Below, in pieces: positions 55,185 to 62,992 of a DNA stretch of 64,000 nt; position 1 is the stretch's first letter, and each line of letters starts with the position of its first letter. Origin of the DNA: Marinobacter salarius. GTDB taxonomy: Bacteria > Pseudomonadota > Gammaproteobacteria > Pseudomonadales > Oleiphilaceae. The notes below the pieces were generated by a model. That model had not been told where the DNA came from and did no database searches. It worked only from the letters and a program-made list of their open reading frames with translations. The translations under genes and the position numbers were made by a program. The stretch is from the NCBI RefSeq assembly GCF_032922745.1, contig NZ_CP136693.1, forward strand, positions 992,001 to 1,056,000, written 5' to 3'.

Positions 55185-56822
55185 TCAAATGTCGGGAGTG
55201 GTGCGCCAGATGTCGCCTTCTCGCGCAGCCCGGCCATCTGCCTCCAGTTTTAGCAGGTGCGCCAGCGCGGAGCGGGCGGCGACGCCATGGATCGCCGCTG
55301 GAACATCGTCATAGGCCTTTGCGGTCAGATCTTTCAGGCTGGCCGGGGCGAGGCTTTTCAGCACCCTGACAACCTTGTGCTCCCGTGCCAGACGATGCGT
55401 GATGAGATAATCGATCACCGATTCGGGGCGTGCCATCAGGAAACCGTGGGCAGGCGCTATGTAACGCACGGACTCGGCCAGCAGGTCGTACAGCGACTCC
55501 AGGTAGGCCTTCATGTCACCGTCTGGCGGATTAATGACCACGGTGGAGCCCTGCATGATGTGGTCTCCGGAAAACAGCAGCTCTTGTTCCAGGAGCAGAT
55601 AGCAAAGATGGTTGGAGGCATGCCCCGGGGTGTAAAGGGCTTTCAGGGTGCCAGCCTCGGTGACGATCAGGTCACCATTCACCGGCTCTACATCCGGCGA
55701 AAACGTCTGGTCCTGGGCCGGGCCTTCGGGAGCCAGCTGGCCGTAAACGCGACAGCCGGTTCTTGCCTTCAGTGCCACTGTTGCCGGCGAGTGGTCCTGG
55801 TGGGTATGAGTGACCACCACTTGATCAATCGCTCCACCAGTGAATTCCAGAATGCGCTCAATATGCGTTGCGTCGTCCGGGCCGGGGTCCAGTACCGTAA
55901 ACCGTTTGTGGCCAAGCACATAGGTGTTGGTGCCGGGGCCGGTCATCATTCCCGGGTTTGGCGCTGTCAGGCGAACCACACCGGCCGCCACCTCCACCGG
56001 TTTCCCGGGAACAATGTCCGCGTGTGTAGAGCCTGCACCCTCCGGGTCCAGCTTGACCGCTTCGTCATAGGCGGGTGCCCCCGGCTCCAGCATCGTGGTC
56101 CTGTCTTTCTTGACCGCCGGCCACGGCTTGTTGGGATAGGGCTCCGGCGGATTAGCGTGGACATAGCGCATGAGGGCTTCCGTGGTGCCGAACTCCGCCA
56201 GTATCCGCAGCGTCCCAATGGTTGGTAATCCTAGCAGGCGGCGGCCACTGCGATGATCTTCCAGGGCTTCCGCCGGGCTCAGCCAGACGTGGTCAATGGT
56301 TTCATTGCCGTCATGACTTGCCCGTTGCCCTTCCGGTGCCACTGCAATGAAGAAGCGTGTATCAAAGCGCCGGGGAGGTCCCGGCGGTGTCACCCAGTGC
56401 CCGAGGTAGCCCAGACGGTCCAGGGGAATGGTGAGGTTATAGCGATGGCACAGTTCCGCCAGGGTTAACTCACCTTTAAACAGAGCTTCGCGGTCGCTGT
56501 GAATGGGATGGTCATGAGTCAGCGCAGCACCTTTTTCATCAACGGCTAACAGAATGCCCGCTTCCTCAAAACACTCCCGGACAGCCGCAAGCATGTAGTC
56601 GGCGCCACCTTCATCCATGGCCATTGTCTGGCTGATTTCAGTGTCAGCCCGCCCGATTGCGTGGGCCCGCCCATTATTTTCCTGATCGTCGACAGAACCA
56701 CCGGGAAAGACAAAATAGCCCGGCATGAATACCGCGTCCCAGGTTCGTTGCAGCAGCAGGATCTTTGGACCTTCAGCAGTGTCTTTGGTCAAAACCAGCG
56801 TGGCAGCAGGGCGAATATCCAT
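55185..56822 (-). CDS. NUDIX hydrolase-metallo-beta-lactamase fusion
   Basis: 545 residues. The N-terminal about 250 residues are a NUDIX domain with PGGSVDD, an insert of about 30 residues, then AAVRECFEEAGILL, the split NUDIX box seen in NUDT19-like CoA/acyl-CoA diphosphatases. The C-terminal about 290 residues are a metallo-beta-lactamase fold of the LACTB2 kind with MTGPGTNTYVLGHKRF and VVTHTHQDHSPATVAL (HxHxDH zinc site), then TPGHASNHLCYLL and FSGDHIMQG. The linkage suggests successive hydrolysis of a CoA- or nucleotide-type substrate, which is inference. Confidence 0.9.
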   Translation of the reverse strand: MDIRPAATLVLTKDTAEGPKILLLQRTWDAVFMPGYFVFPGGSVDDQENNGRAHAIGRADTEISQTMAMDEGGADYMLAAVRECFEEAGILLAVDEKGAALTHDHPIHSDREALFKGELTLAELCHRYNLTIPLDRLGYLGHWVTPPGPPRRFDTRFFIAVAPEGQRASHDGNETIDHVWLSPAEALEDHRSGRRLLGLPTIGTLRILAEFGTTEALMRYVHANPPEPYPNKPWPAVKKDRTTMLEPGAPAYDEAVKLDPEGAGSTHADIVPGKPVEVAAGVVRLTAPNPGMMTGPGTNTYVLGHKRFTVLDPGPDDATHIERILEFTGGAIDQVVVTHTHQDHSPATVALKARTGCRVYGQLAPEGPAQDQTFSPDVEPVNGDLIVTEAGTLKALYTPGHASNHLCYLLLEQELLFSGDHIMQGSTVVINPPDGDMKAYLESLYDLLAESVRYIAPAHGFLMARPESVIDYLITHRLAREHKVVRVLKSLAPASLKDLTAKAYDDVPAAIHGVAARSALAHLLKLEADGRAAREGDIWRTTPDI

Positions 56823-56870
56823 GGAGTGTCCGTTGTTTTCACATAGTGGTGCGCGCCAGATTCCTGGGCG

Positions 56871-56974
56871 GGGATCGGGATGGCCTTTTCAAAACTGTGC
56901 GGAGCCATGGATGGCGGAGCCCAAGCGTCACATGGATGTGCTTGAGCGTGTTTTGAAAAGGCCATCCCTATCCC
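56871..56974 (+). repeat. Dispersed hairpin element, copy 5
   Basis: Arms 56871-56895 and 56950-56974 pair over 25 bp with one mismatch, ending AAAAC/GTTTT; core 54 nt with GCCATGGATGGC and CACATGGATGTG. It lies 48 nt upstream of the NUDIX-MBL start, in the divergent gap with the thioesterase-like gene. Confidence 0.93.
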
Positions 56975-57110
56975 TGCGACTCTAAAGCCAGACGCGCCGA
57001 AAATAACTCCCAAGATAACCAATGTGCGGTCTGCTGTCTCGGGGTGTCGGCATGGTTACAACCAAGTATCATTGGGTTTACAGAAAATTCCCCCACACAG
57101 GAACGCCGAC

Positions 57111-57539
57111 TTGGCTCGCATCAAGCTCTCTTTCCCGGATAACGCCTTTTATTTTGAAACCAAGATGCCGGTTCGGATCACCGATATCAATGGAGCCAAC
57201 CATCTGGGAAACGATGCGTTAATCTCCATGCTGTCTGAAGCCAGGGCACAATTCCTGGTGAACTATGGTGTCGAGGAAGCCGACAAAAACGGCGTGGGTA
57301 TTATCGTGACCGACCTGGCAACGATGTACCAATCGGAATCGTTCTTTCCGGAGATGCTCCGCTTTGAAGTGGGGCTGATGGACTTCAACAAATACGGCGG
57401 GGATTTCGTATTCCGCGTAACCAAGGCGGAGAGCGGTCAACCCGTGGCCCTGGCCAAGTACGGTTTCGTGTTCTTCAATTACCAGCGCAAATCGGTTGTG
57501 CCGATGCCAGAGAGTTTCCGCGCACGCTTCGGCGATTAG
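57111..57539 (+). CDS. Thioesterase-like hotdog protein
   Basis: 142 residues from a TTG at 57111 with CAGGAA upstream; the frame is open to 57024. KMPVRITDINGANHLGNDAL is the start of a hotdog fold with the Asp-Asn pair of 4-hydroxybenzoyl-CoA-type thioesterases (DINGANHLG), and VEEADKNGVGIIVTDL follows. It should hydrolyse acyl-CoA or a related thioester. It converges on the MATE gene with 3 nt between stops. Confidence 0.8.
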   Translation: MARIKLSFPDNAFYFETKMPVRITDINGANHLGNDALISMLSEARAQFLVNYGVEEADKNGVGIIVTDLATMYQSESFFPEMLRFEVGLMDFNKYGGDFVFRVTKAESGQPVALAKYGFVFFNYQRKSVVPMPESFRARFGD

Positions 57540-57542
57540 TAT

Positions 57543-58865
57543 TTAGTCCTGGAGTGCCAGCTTTCGGATGCCTTGCCGGTAGAACAGGTAGGCCATGACA
57601 CCTGCCATCAGGTTGCCAACCAGCGCACCGCTCATCAGGCCGTTGATACCGCCGAGCTGTGAGCCGAGCCAAAGCAGTGGCAGAAAGCAGAGGAATAACC
57701 GCAGGACCGACACCAGCAGCGCCCGCATGGCAAGCCCCAGCGCATTGCACACCGACACCATCAGCATGCAGATGCCCAGGCCGGTATAGCTCAGCGGCAC
57801 CCGAACCAGATAACTGCCCAACACATCGCTGACGGCGCGATCGCTGGTAAACAGCTCTGAGACCACTCCTGACGCTAAAAGCCAGATCAATCCAATGGCC
57901 AGTTGCCACACCACCACAAAACGAACCGCCAATCGCACGAGAACGCGAATCCGCGCAAGCTCACCGGCCCCAAGCATGCGGCCAATCATGGGCGGCATCG
58001 ACATGGTCAGTGCCAGCACCACCACTATGGAGAAGAACTCGAGGCGAGTGCCCAGGCCCCAGGCCGCGACGGCGGCGGAGCCAAAACCAGCCACCATGGC
58101 GGTCGCGAACATGGCCGAGGCTGGCGGCATCAGCTGGCTGACCATAGCCGGCGCCATGATGCCATTCAGTTGTTTCAGTGCCTTGCCGAGGGCCAGCTGG
58201 GAAAGGTCGAAGCGTATCCAGCCAGAGCGCAGCAGTTTGGGGTAGATAAACAGGCAACCGATACCGAAGGCGGTCACGGTTGCCAGGGCAGCGCCTTGCA
58301 GGCCCCACCCGAAAACGAAGATGTACAACGGGTCCAGGGCGATGTTTGCCACGCTGGTGGCGACCATCATATAGCCAGGGAGTTTGGTGTCGCCGTGGGA
58401 GCGGCACACGCTGTAGCCAAAGTAGAGCATGGCGCCGGTCCAGGCGGAGAGTAGCCAGGGTATCCAGTAACTGCGGATCAGCGGCAGCAGGCTCTGTTCG
58501 GCACCCAGGCCAGCCATAATCTGGGTTTGCAGCAGCCAGAGGGCGATACACAGGATAATCACCAGAGTGGCGCCCACGGTGACGACGAGACCGCCCAGGC
58601 GTTCAGCACGGAGTTGGTCGCCGGCGCCTAGCGTTCTGGAGATGATGGCGGTGGTGGCGATGCCAAGGCCCACCTGCAGGCCGATGATGAGCTGCTGCAT
58701 GGGCAGTGTGAAGCCCAGTGCCGCCAGTGGGTCGCGGCCGAGTTGGCCAATAAAGGCGCTGTCGACGAGTTGGAAGGTCATCAGTGACAGTACGCCGAAG
58801 AGCATGGGCCAGGTCATGGTGAACAACTGGCGCGGCAGGCTGGCTTGTGGGGTGGCGTTCGTCAC
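57543..58865 (-). CDS. MATE family efflux transporter
   Basis: 440 residues, twelve membrane segments in two similar halves. LFTMTWPMLFGVLSLMTFQL, VDSAFIGQLGRDPLAALGFT and the late SYTGLGICMLMVSVCNALGL fit the NorM/DinF branch. It exports cations or drugs using a proton or sodium gradient. Hairpin element copy 6 lies 67 nt upstream of its start. Confidence 0.92.
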   Translation of the reverse strand: MTNATPQASLPRQLFTMTWPMLFGVLSLMTFQLVDSAFIGQLGRDPLAALGFTLPMQQLIIGLQVGLGIATTAIISRTLGAGDQLRAERLGGLVVTVGATLVIILCIALWLLQTQIMAGLGAEQSLLPLIRSYWIPWLLSAWTGAMLYFGYSVCRSHGDTKLPGYMMVATSVANIALDPLYIFVFGWGLQGAALATVTAFGIGCLFIYPKLLRSGWIRFDLSQLALGKALKQLNGIMAPAMVSQLMPPASAMFATAMVAGFGSAAVAAWGLGTRLEFFSIVVVLALTMSMPPMIGRMLGAGELARIRVLVRLAVRFVVVWQLAIGLIWLLASGVVSELFTSDRAVSDVLGSYLVRVPLSYTGLGICMLMVSVCNALGLAMRALLVSVLRLFLCFLPLLWLGSQLGGINGLMSGALVGNLMAGVMAYLFYRQGIRKLALQD

Positions 58866-58932
58866 GTTGGTGGCTTCTGTTCCAGGTGTTTTGCTTGGTG
58901 GGCGATTTTAGCAGTTATCGGTTTGTGAGTGG

Positions 58933-59043
58933 GTGCAAAGGCCGGGGCGCCTTCCCCAGACACGCCGTGAACCCATCCATGGGGGCTCGGCATTGCCATC
59001 CCTGGCAATGCACGGTCTGGGGAAGGCGCCCCGGCCTTCGCAC
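58933..59043. repeat. Dispersed hairpin element, copy 6 (variant core)
   Basis: Arms 58933-58961 and 59015-59043 pair over 29 bp with one mismatch, ending AGAC/GTCT. The 53-nt core differs in sequence from the other copies but again holds two hairpins: CCCATCCATGGG and ATTGCCATCCCTGGCAAT (7-bp stem). It lies between tpx and the MATE gene. Confidence 0.9.
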
Positions 59044-59085
59044 ATCAATTACGGAGTCGCTTTCAGTAAGTCGGAGTGCTGGGAA

Positions 59086-59583
59086 TCAAAGCGCCGAAAG
59101 AGCGGCTTCGTAATTCGGTTCTTCCTTGATTTCACCAACCAACTCACTGTGCAGAACCTTGTTGTTCTCGTCCAGGACTACCACCGCGCGGGAGGTCAGG
59201 CCCGCAAGTGGGCCGTCCTGGATGGCAACACCGTAATCCTCCTGGAAACTGTAGTTTCGGAAGCTGGAAAGGGTAGTGACATTTTCCAGGCCTTCGGCAC
59301 CACAGAATCGACCGGCAGCAAAGGGCAGGTCGGCGGAAACGACCAGCACCACAGTGTTGTCCAGGCTGCTGGCTTTTTCGTTGAACTTGCGGGTGGAGGT
59401 GGCGCAGGTGGGGGTGTCTACGCTGGGGACGATGTTCAGGACTTTGCGCTTACCAGCCCAGTTGTCCAGGGTGACGTCTTCCAGGCCCTGAGTCGTGAGG
59501 GTGAAGTTGGGGGCGGTGTCGCCGGTTTGCGGAAGGGTGCCGCTCACGGTGATTGGATTACCGCCGAGTGTGACGTTGCTCAT
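59086..59583 (-). CDS. tpx: Thiol peroxidase
   Basis: 165 residues. The peroxidatic Cys is residue 60 (VDTPTCATSTRKF) and the resolving Cys 94 (AAGRFCGAEGL), as in E. coli Tpx (61 and 95). It reduces lipid and alkyl hydroperoxides with thioredoxin. The gene is monocistronic. Confidence 0.96.
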   Translation of the reverse strand: MSNVTLGGNPITVSGTLPQTGDTAPNFTLTTQGLEDVTLDNWAGKRKVLNIVPSVDTPTCATSTRKFNEKASSLDNTVVLVVSADLPFAAGRFCGAEGLENVTTLSSFRNYSFQEDYGVAIQDGPLAGLTSRAVVVLDENNKVLHSELVGEIKEEPNYEAALSAL

Positions 59584-59685
59584 TTGGAACTCCCTGATAC
59601 TGGCTTAATGGATTTGTGTTTAACAGCTTACTCTGTGTAGTCCATTTTGGATGTTTTTTCATCCACGAGTCGAGTTACGTCGGTT

Positions 59686-60891
59686 TCAGGCGGGCTCAAA
59701 TCCGGGAGCAGGGTGCCGCTGGACCAGCAGCAGGAAGCTGACCAGGGCTGCAATGGCGCAGGCAGCGATGATGCCCGCCATTACCACGGGGGTACCATCG
59801 TGGAAGTGCCCCACCAGCGCACCCACGGTTGCAGCAACCGCCATCTGGGTGAAGCCGAACAACGCCGACGCGGAGCCGGCCATGCTGGGGAAGTTGGCCA
59901 GGGCTCCGGCCATGGTCTGGGGTAGAATCATGCCCACGCCCACCATCAGCAGCGATTGGGGGAGAATAACGGCCCAGACGTTATAAATATGGGCCGTTGC
60001 CAGCGCGGCCATTAAAGAACCGCCGGCCACTGCCACAACCAGGCCACGGATCAGTATTTGATCCGGCGTCAACGATCGCCCCAGTCGAATGGCCGTGAGA
60101 TTGCCGCCAATGTAGCCGGTGACGATGCAGGCAAAGAACAGGCCGAAGTATTGCGGTTTCACGCCCAGGAAATCAATCAGCACGAACGAAGAGCCCGACA
60201 GGAACGCAAACAGGCCGGCAAAGGTCAGGGAATTGGTCAGGGTGTAGCCCAGGAAGCTAATGTCCGAGGCAATTGCCCGGTAATTCTTCCACAGGCTGCT
60301 GATTCGCAGGGATTGCCGGTTTTCCGGGTGCATGGGTTCGGGAATACCGACGGCGACGACAATCGCCATCAACAGAGCGTAGCCACCCAGCGCCAGAAAA
60401 ATTGACGACCACCCCAGGCTGACCACCATAAAACCGCCGAGAGTTGGTGCAACAGCGGGTGCCAGGGCCATGATGCTGGCCAGGATGGCCATGATCCTTG
60501 CGGCGTCCCGTGGGGAATAGATATCCCGTACCGCTGCCCGGCCCAGCACTGGACCGGCTGAGCCGCCAAGCGCTTGCAGGAAGCGGCACAGGATCAGTGT
60601 TTCAATATTGGTGGCAAGAGCACAAACAACGCTGGCGATCGCAAACAGCAGGAATCCGCCAATCATGATGGGCTTACGCCCGAAACGGTCCGCCAGCGGG
60701 CCGCAGACCAGCTGTGCCAGGGCAAAGCCGACCATGTAGATACTCAGGGTAAGCTGGACTTGTCCGGTATCGGCTGAAAGCGCCTCTCCCATGGCGGGCA
60801 AGGCAGGCAGATACATATCGATCGCCAGCGGCCCGAGGGCGACAGCGGCTGCCAATAGTATCGTTGTCCATACACTCGTTAGCGCAAGCAT
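59686..60891 (-). CDS. Bcr/CflA family MFS multidrug transporter
   Basis: 401 residues, twelve membrane segments. LGPLAIDMYLPALPAMGEAL and LSIYMVGFALAQLVCGPLAD followed by RFGRKPIMIGGF (MFS loop), and CRFLQALGGSAGPVLGRAAV, are diagnostic for Bcr/CflA. Hairpin element copy 7 lies 32 nt upstream of the start. The divergent-type neighbour upstream is a LysR gene on the same strand. Confidence 0.94.
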   Translation of the reverse strand: MLALTSVWTTILLAAAVALGPLAIDMYLPALPAMGEALSADTGQVQLTLSIYMVGFALAQLVCGPLADRFGRKPIMIGGFLLFAIASVVCALATNIETLILCRFLQALGGSAGPVLGRAAVRDIYSPRDAARIMAILASIMALAPAVAPTLGGFMVVSLGWSSIFLALGGYALLMAIVVAVGIPEPMHPENRQSLRISSLWKNYRAIASDISFLGYTLTNSLTFAGLFAFLSGSSFVLIDFLGVKPQYFGLFFACIVTGYIGGNLTAIRLGRSLTPDQILIRGLVVAVAGGSLMAALATAHIYNVWAVILPQSLLMVGVGMILPQTMAGALANFPSMAGSASALFGFTQMAVAATVGALVGHFHDGTPVVMAGIIAACAIAALVSFLLLVQRHPAPGFEPA

Positions 60892-60923
60892 TAGGTGACC
60901 TGAAGTTATTCGATGACAAGCGA

Positions 60924-61033
60924 GCTGGGAGTGGTGATGGCCTTCCGAAACCGTGCGGAGCCATGGATGGCGGAGCCCGAGCGTACAGGGACGTATTTAC
61001 AGCGTGTTTCGGAAGGCCATCACCACTCCCAGC
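60924..61033 (+). repeat. Dispersed hairpin element, copy 7
   Basis: Arms 60924-60951 and 61006-61033 are a perfect 28-bp inverted repeat ending GAAAC/GTTTC; core 54 nt. The first internal hairpin is GCCATGGATGGC; the second has drifted (TACAGGGACGTA) but can still pair at its ends. Confidence 0.94.
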
Positions 61034-61122
61034 GACCTACTCGGAGTCTGGTCAGTCTACGGATCAAGAGGGACAAGATAACGGCCGGCTATTTCATACG
61101 ATATATGAGCAAATCAGATGAA

Positions 61123-62034
61123 TTAGGTATTGAGGCCGTTGATGGTCGCTGCTACGCCGTTGACGTGGTTTCGAATCCAGCGGTGAGCGGGGTCGTTCTG
61201 GTTGCGTTTGTGCCACAGCATCAGCAATGTGAATGGCTTGTAGTCGAATGGTAGGGGCGTCCATGCAAACTGCTGCAGTAAGTCCTCACTCATGCGCTTG
61301 GGTGCTGTTGCGAGCATGTCAGTGCCTTGCAGGAAGGCTGGCAGGCCGGAAAAATTGGACACGGTTACGGCGGTTCTCCGGGTCAATCCCTGGGCGGCTA
61401 ACGAACCTTCGAAAGCCGTTTTTTCACCGGTGCCAAACAGGATGGCGATGTGGTCCGCCTTCAGGTAATCCGCCAGGGACTCCGGGGCCTGGCGGATGGC
61501 GGGATCGTAGAAAACCACCATCTGATCCGCCATCAGGCCCCGCTGCATGATGTCGGTGGCTTCCGGTGCGTGAGGGGAAATAATCAAGTCACACAAGTCT
61601 TTACGCAACATGTCGGCGGTCGGAATGCCCGAGGGGACAACCTGCAAGCGGATGCCAGGCGCTTCTTGTCGGATCACGGACAACAGTCCGGGTAACAGCA
61701 GGTCGCGCTGATAGTCGTTGGCGGCGATGGTGAAGGTGAACTCGGCCGTGGCCGGGGCAAACGGCGGCCCGGAAGACAGGGAGTGCAGGTCGTCCAGTAT
61801 CTGGCGAATGTGTGGGCCGGCCTGGAGCGCATAACGGGTGGGGACAATGCCTCGGCCGGATTTGACGAACAGGGCGTCGCCCAGGGCCTGCCGTAATCGG
61901 TCCAGAGTGTGACTGACCGCGGACTGGCTTACGCCCAGGCGCACGGCTGCCCTCGACACGCTGCCCTCATCCAGCACGGCGATGAAGGTGCTGAGGGAGC
62001 GAATGTCGAGGTTGAATGTATCAATGGGGTTCAT
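61123..62034 (-). CDS. LysR family transcriptional regulator
   Basis: 303 residues. The HTH is SRAAVRLGVSQSAVSHTLDR, with LRQALGDALFVKSGRGIVPT following; the effector domain starts near FTIAANDYQRDLLLPGLLSV, the style of the NodD/LinR-like subgroup. Its target is not evident: the neighbours are an MFS transporter on the same strand and the divergent dehalogenase. Confidence 0.92.
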   Translation of the reverse strand: MNPIDTFNLDIRSLSTFIAVLDEGSVSRAAVRLGVSQSAVSHTLDRLRQALGDALFVKSGRGIVPTRYALQAGPHIRQILDDLHSLSSGPPFAPATAEFTFTIAANDYQRDLLLPGLLSVIRQEAPGIRLQVVPSGIPTADMLRKDLCDLIISPHAPEATDIMQRGLMADQMVVFYDPAIRQAPESLADYLKADHIAILFGTGEKTAFEGSLAAQGLTRRTAVTVSNFSGLPAFLQGTDMLATAPKRMSEDLLQQFAWTPLPFDYKPFTLLMLWHKRNQNDPAHRWIRNHVNGVAATINGLNT

Positions 62035-62171
62035 GAATGGCAGTGTACCCGAGGTGTGGTGCGTTGCCCATTCCAGACTGATTTGGCGTTAGCGACTTGA
62101 GTAAACATTCAGAAAGCGATGCTGACTGGTTTACGATGGAGGAAAATAACGGACTGAAAAAGGAGCTCCCG

Positions 62172-62843
62172 ATGAAGCCAATCCTGGCCTTCGATGTGTA
62201 CGGAACCCTGGTGGACCCCATGGGTATGGCGCAACTGCTGGCTCCAGACGCGGGCGAGGCAGCGGAATCGGTGAGTGCCCAATGGCGGGAGAAGCAGCTG
62301 GAGTTTTCCTTTCGCAAGGGGCTGATGCGGATGTACGAGGATTTCGGGGCCTGTACCCGGCAGGCGCTGAGATATGCGATGGCCAGCCACGGTTTGAACC
62401 TTGGAGGAGAACGGGAAGATGAACTGATGGGGGCCTATCTGTCGCTGCCGGCTTTTGACGACTCGTTACCGGCATTGGAGTCCCTGAAAGGGGAATATCG
62501 GATGTTTGCGTTTTCCAACGGCACTTATCCGGCGTTGGAGAAGGTGCTGGGGCATAACCATTTGCTGGATCTGTTTGAGGGGCTGGTGTCGGTGGACGAT
62601 ATCAAGAGCTTCAAGCCGGACCCGGCGGTGTATGCCTATGCGCGGCGGGCGACGGGGGCAATAGATCGGCCTCTGTGCATGGTGTCGAGTAACGCATGGG
62701 ATGTGATCGGGGCTCGAGCGGCGGGGTTGATGGCGATCTGGGTTCAGCGTGATCCCGGGAAGGTGTTTGAGGATTGGGGGATTGAGCCTAATGCCGTAGT
62801 TCGTAGTCTTTCTGAGTTGCCCGCGACTTTGGCTAACCTCTGA
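62172..62843 (+). CDS. Haloacid dehalogenase type II-like hydrolase
   Basis: 223 residues from the ATG at 62172 with AAGGAG upstream; the frame is open to 62097. HAD motifs: LAFDVYGTLVDP (nucleophile Asp8), FAFSNGTYPAL (motif II, Ser/Asn), DIKSFKPDPAVYAYA (Lys) and VSSNAWDVIGARAAGL (motif IV). The set matches L-2-haloacid dehalogenase; 2-haloacids such as chloroacetate would be substrates, but other phosphoesters or carboxylates cannot be excluded. Confidence 0.9.
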   Translation: MKPILAFDVYGTLVDPMGMAQLLAPDAGEAAESVSAQWREKQLEFSFRKGLMRMYEDFGACTRQALRYAMASHGLNLGGEREDELMGAYLSLPAFDDSLPALESLKGEYRMFAFSNGTYPALEKVLGHNHLLDLFEGLVSVDDIKSFKPDPAVYAYARRATGAIDRPLCMVSSNAWDVIGARAAGLMAIWVQRDPGKVFEDWGIEPNAVVRSLSELPATLANL

Positions 62844-62858
62844 TTTTGGTGGGGGCAC

Positions 62859-62965
62859 GGCTCGGGAAGAGCTATCCAAAACACGCTCCTTCGGCACATC
62901 CATGTGGCGCTTGGGCTCCGCCATCCATGGCTCCGCACAGTTTTGGATAGCTCTTCCCGAGCCGC
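62859..62965 (-). repeat. Dispersed hairpin element, copy 8
   Basis: Arms 62859-62883 and 62941-62965 form a perfect 25-bp inverted repeat ending AAAAC/GTTTT; core 57 nt. It lies between two converging genes, 15 nt and 27 nt from their stops, so it could act as a terminator on both sides although it has no T run. Confidence 0.94.
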
Positions 62966-62992
62966 GCGTTCAACTCTGGTGATAGCCGTCCT

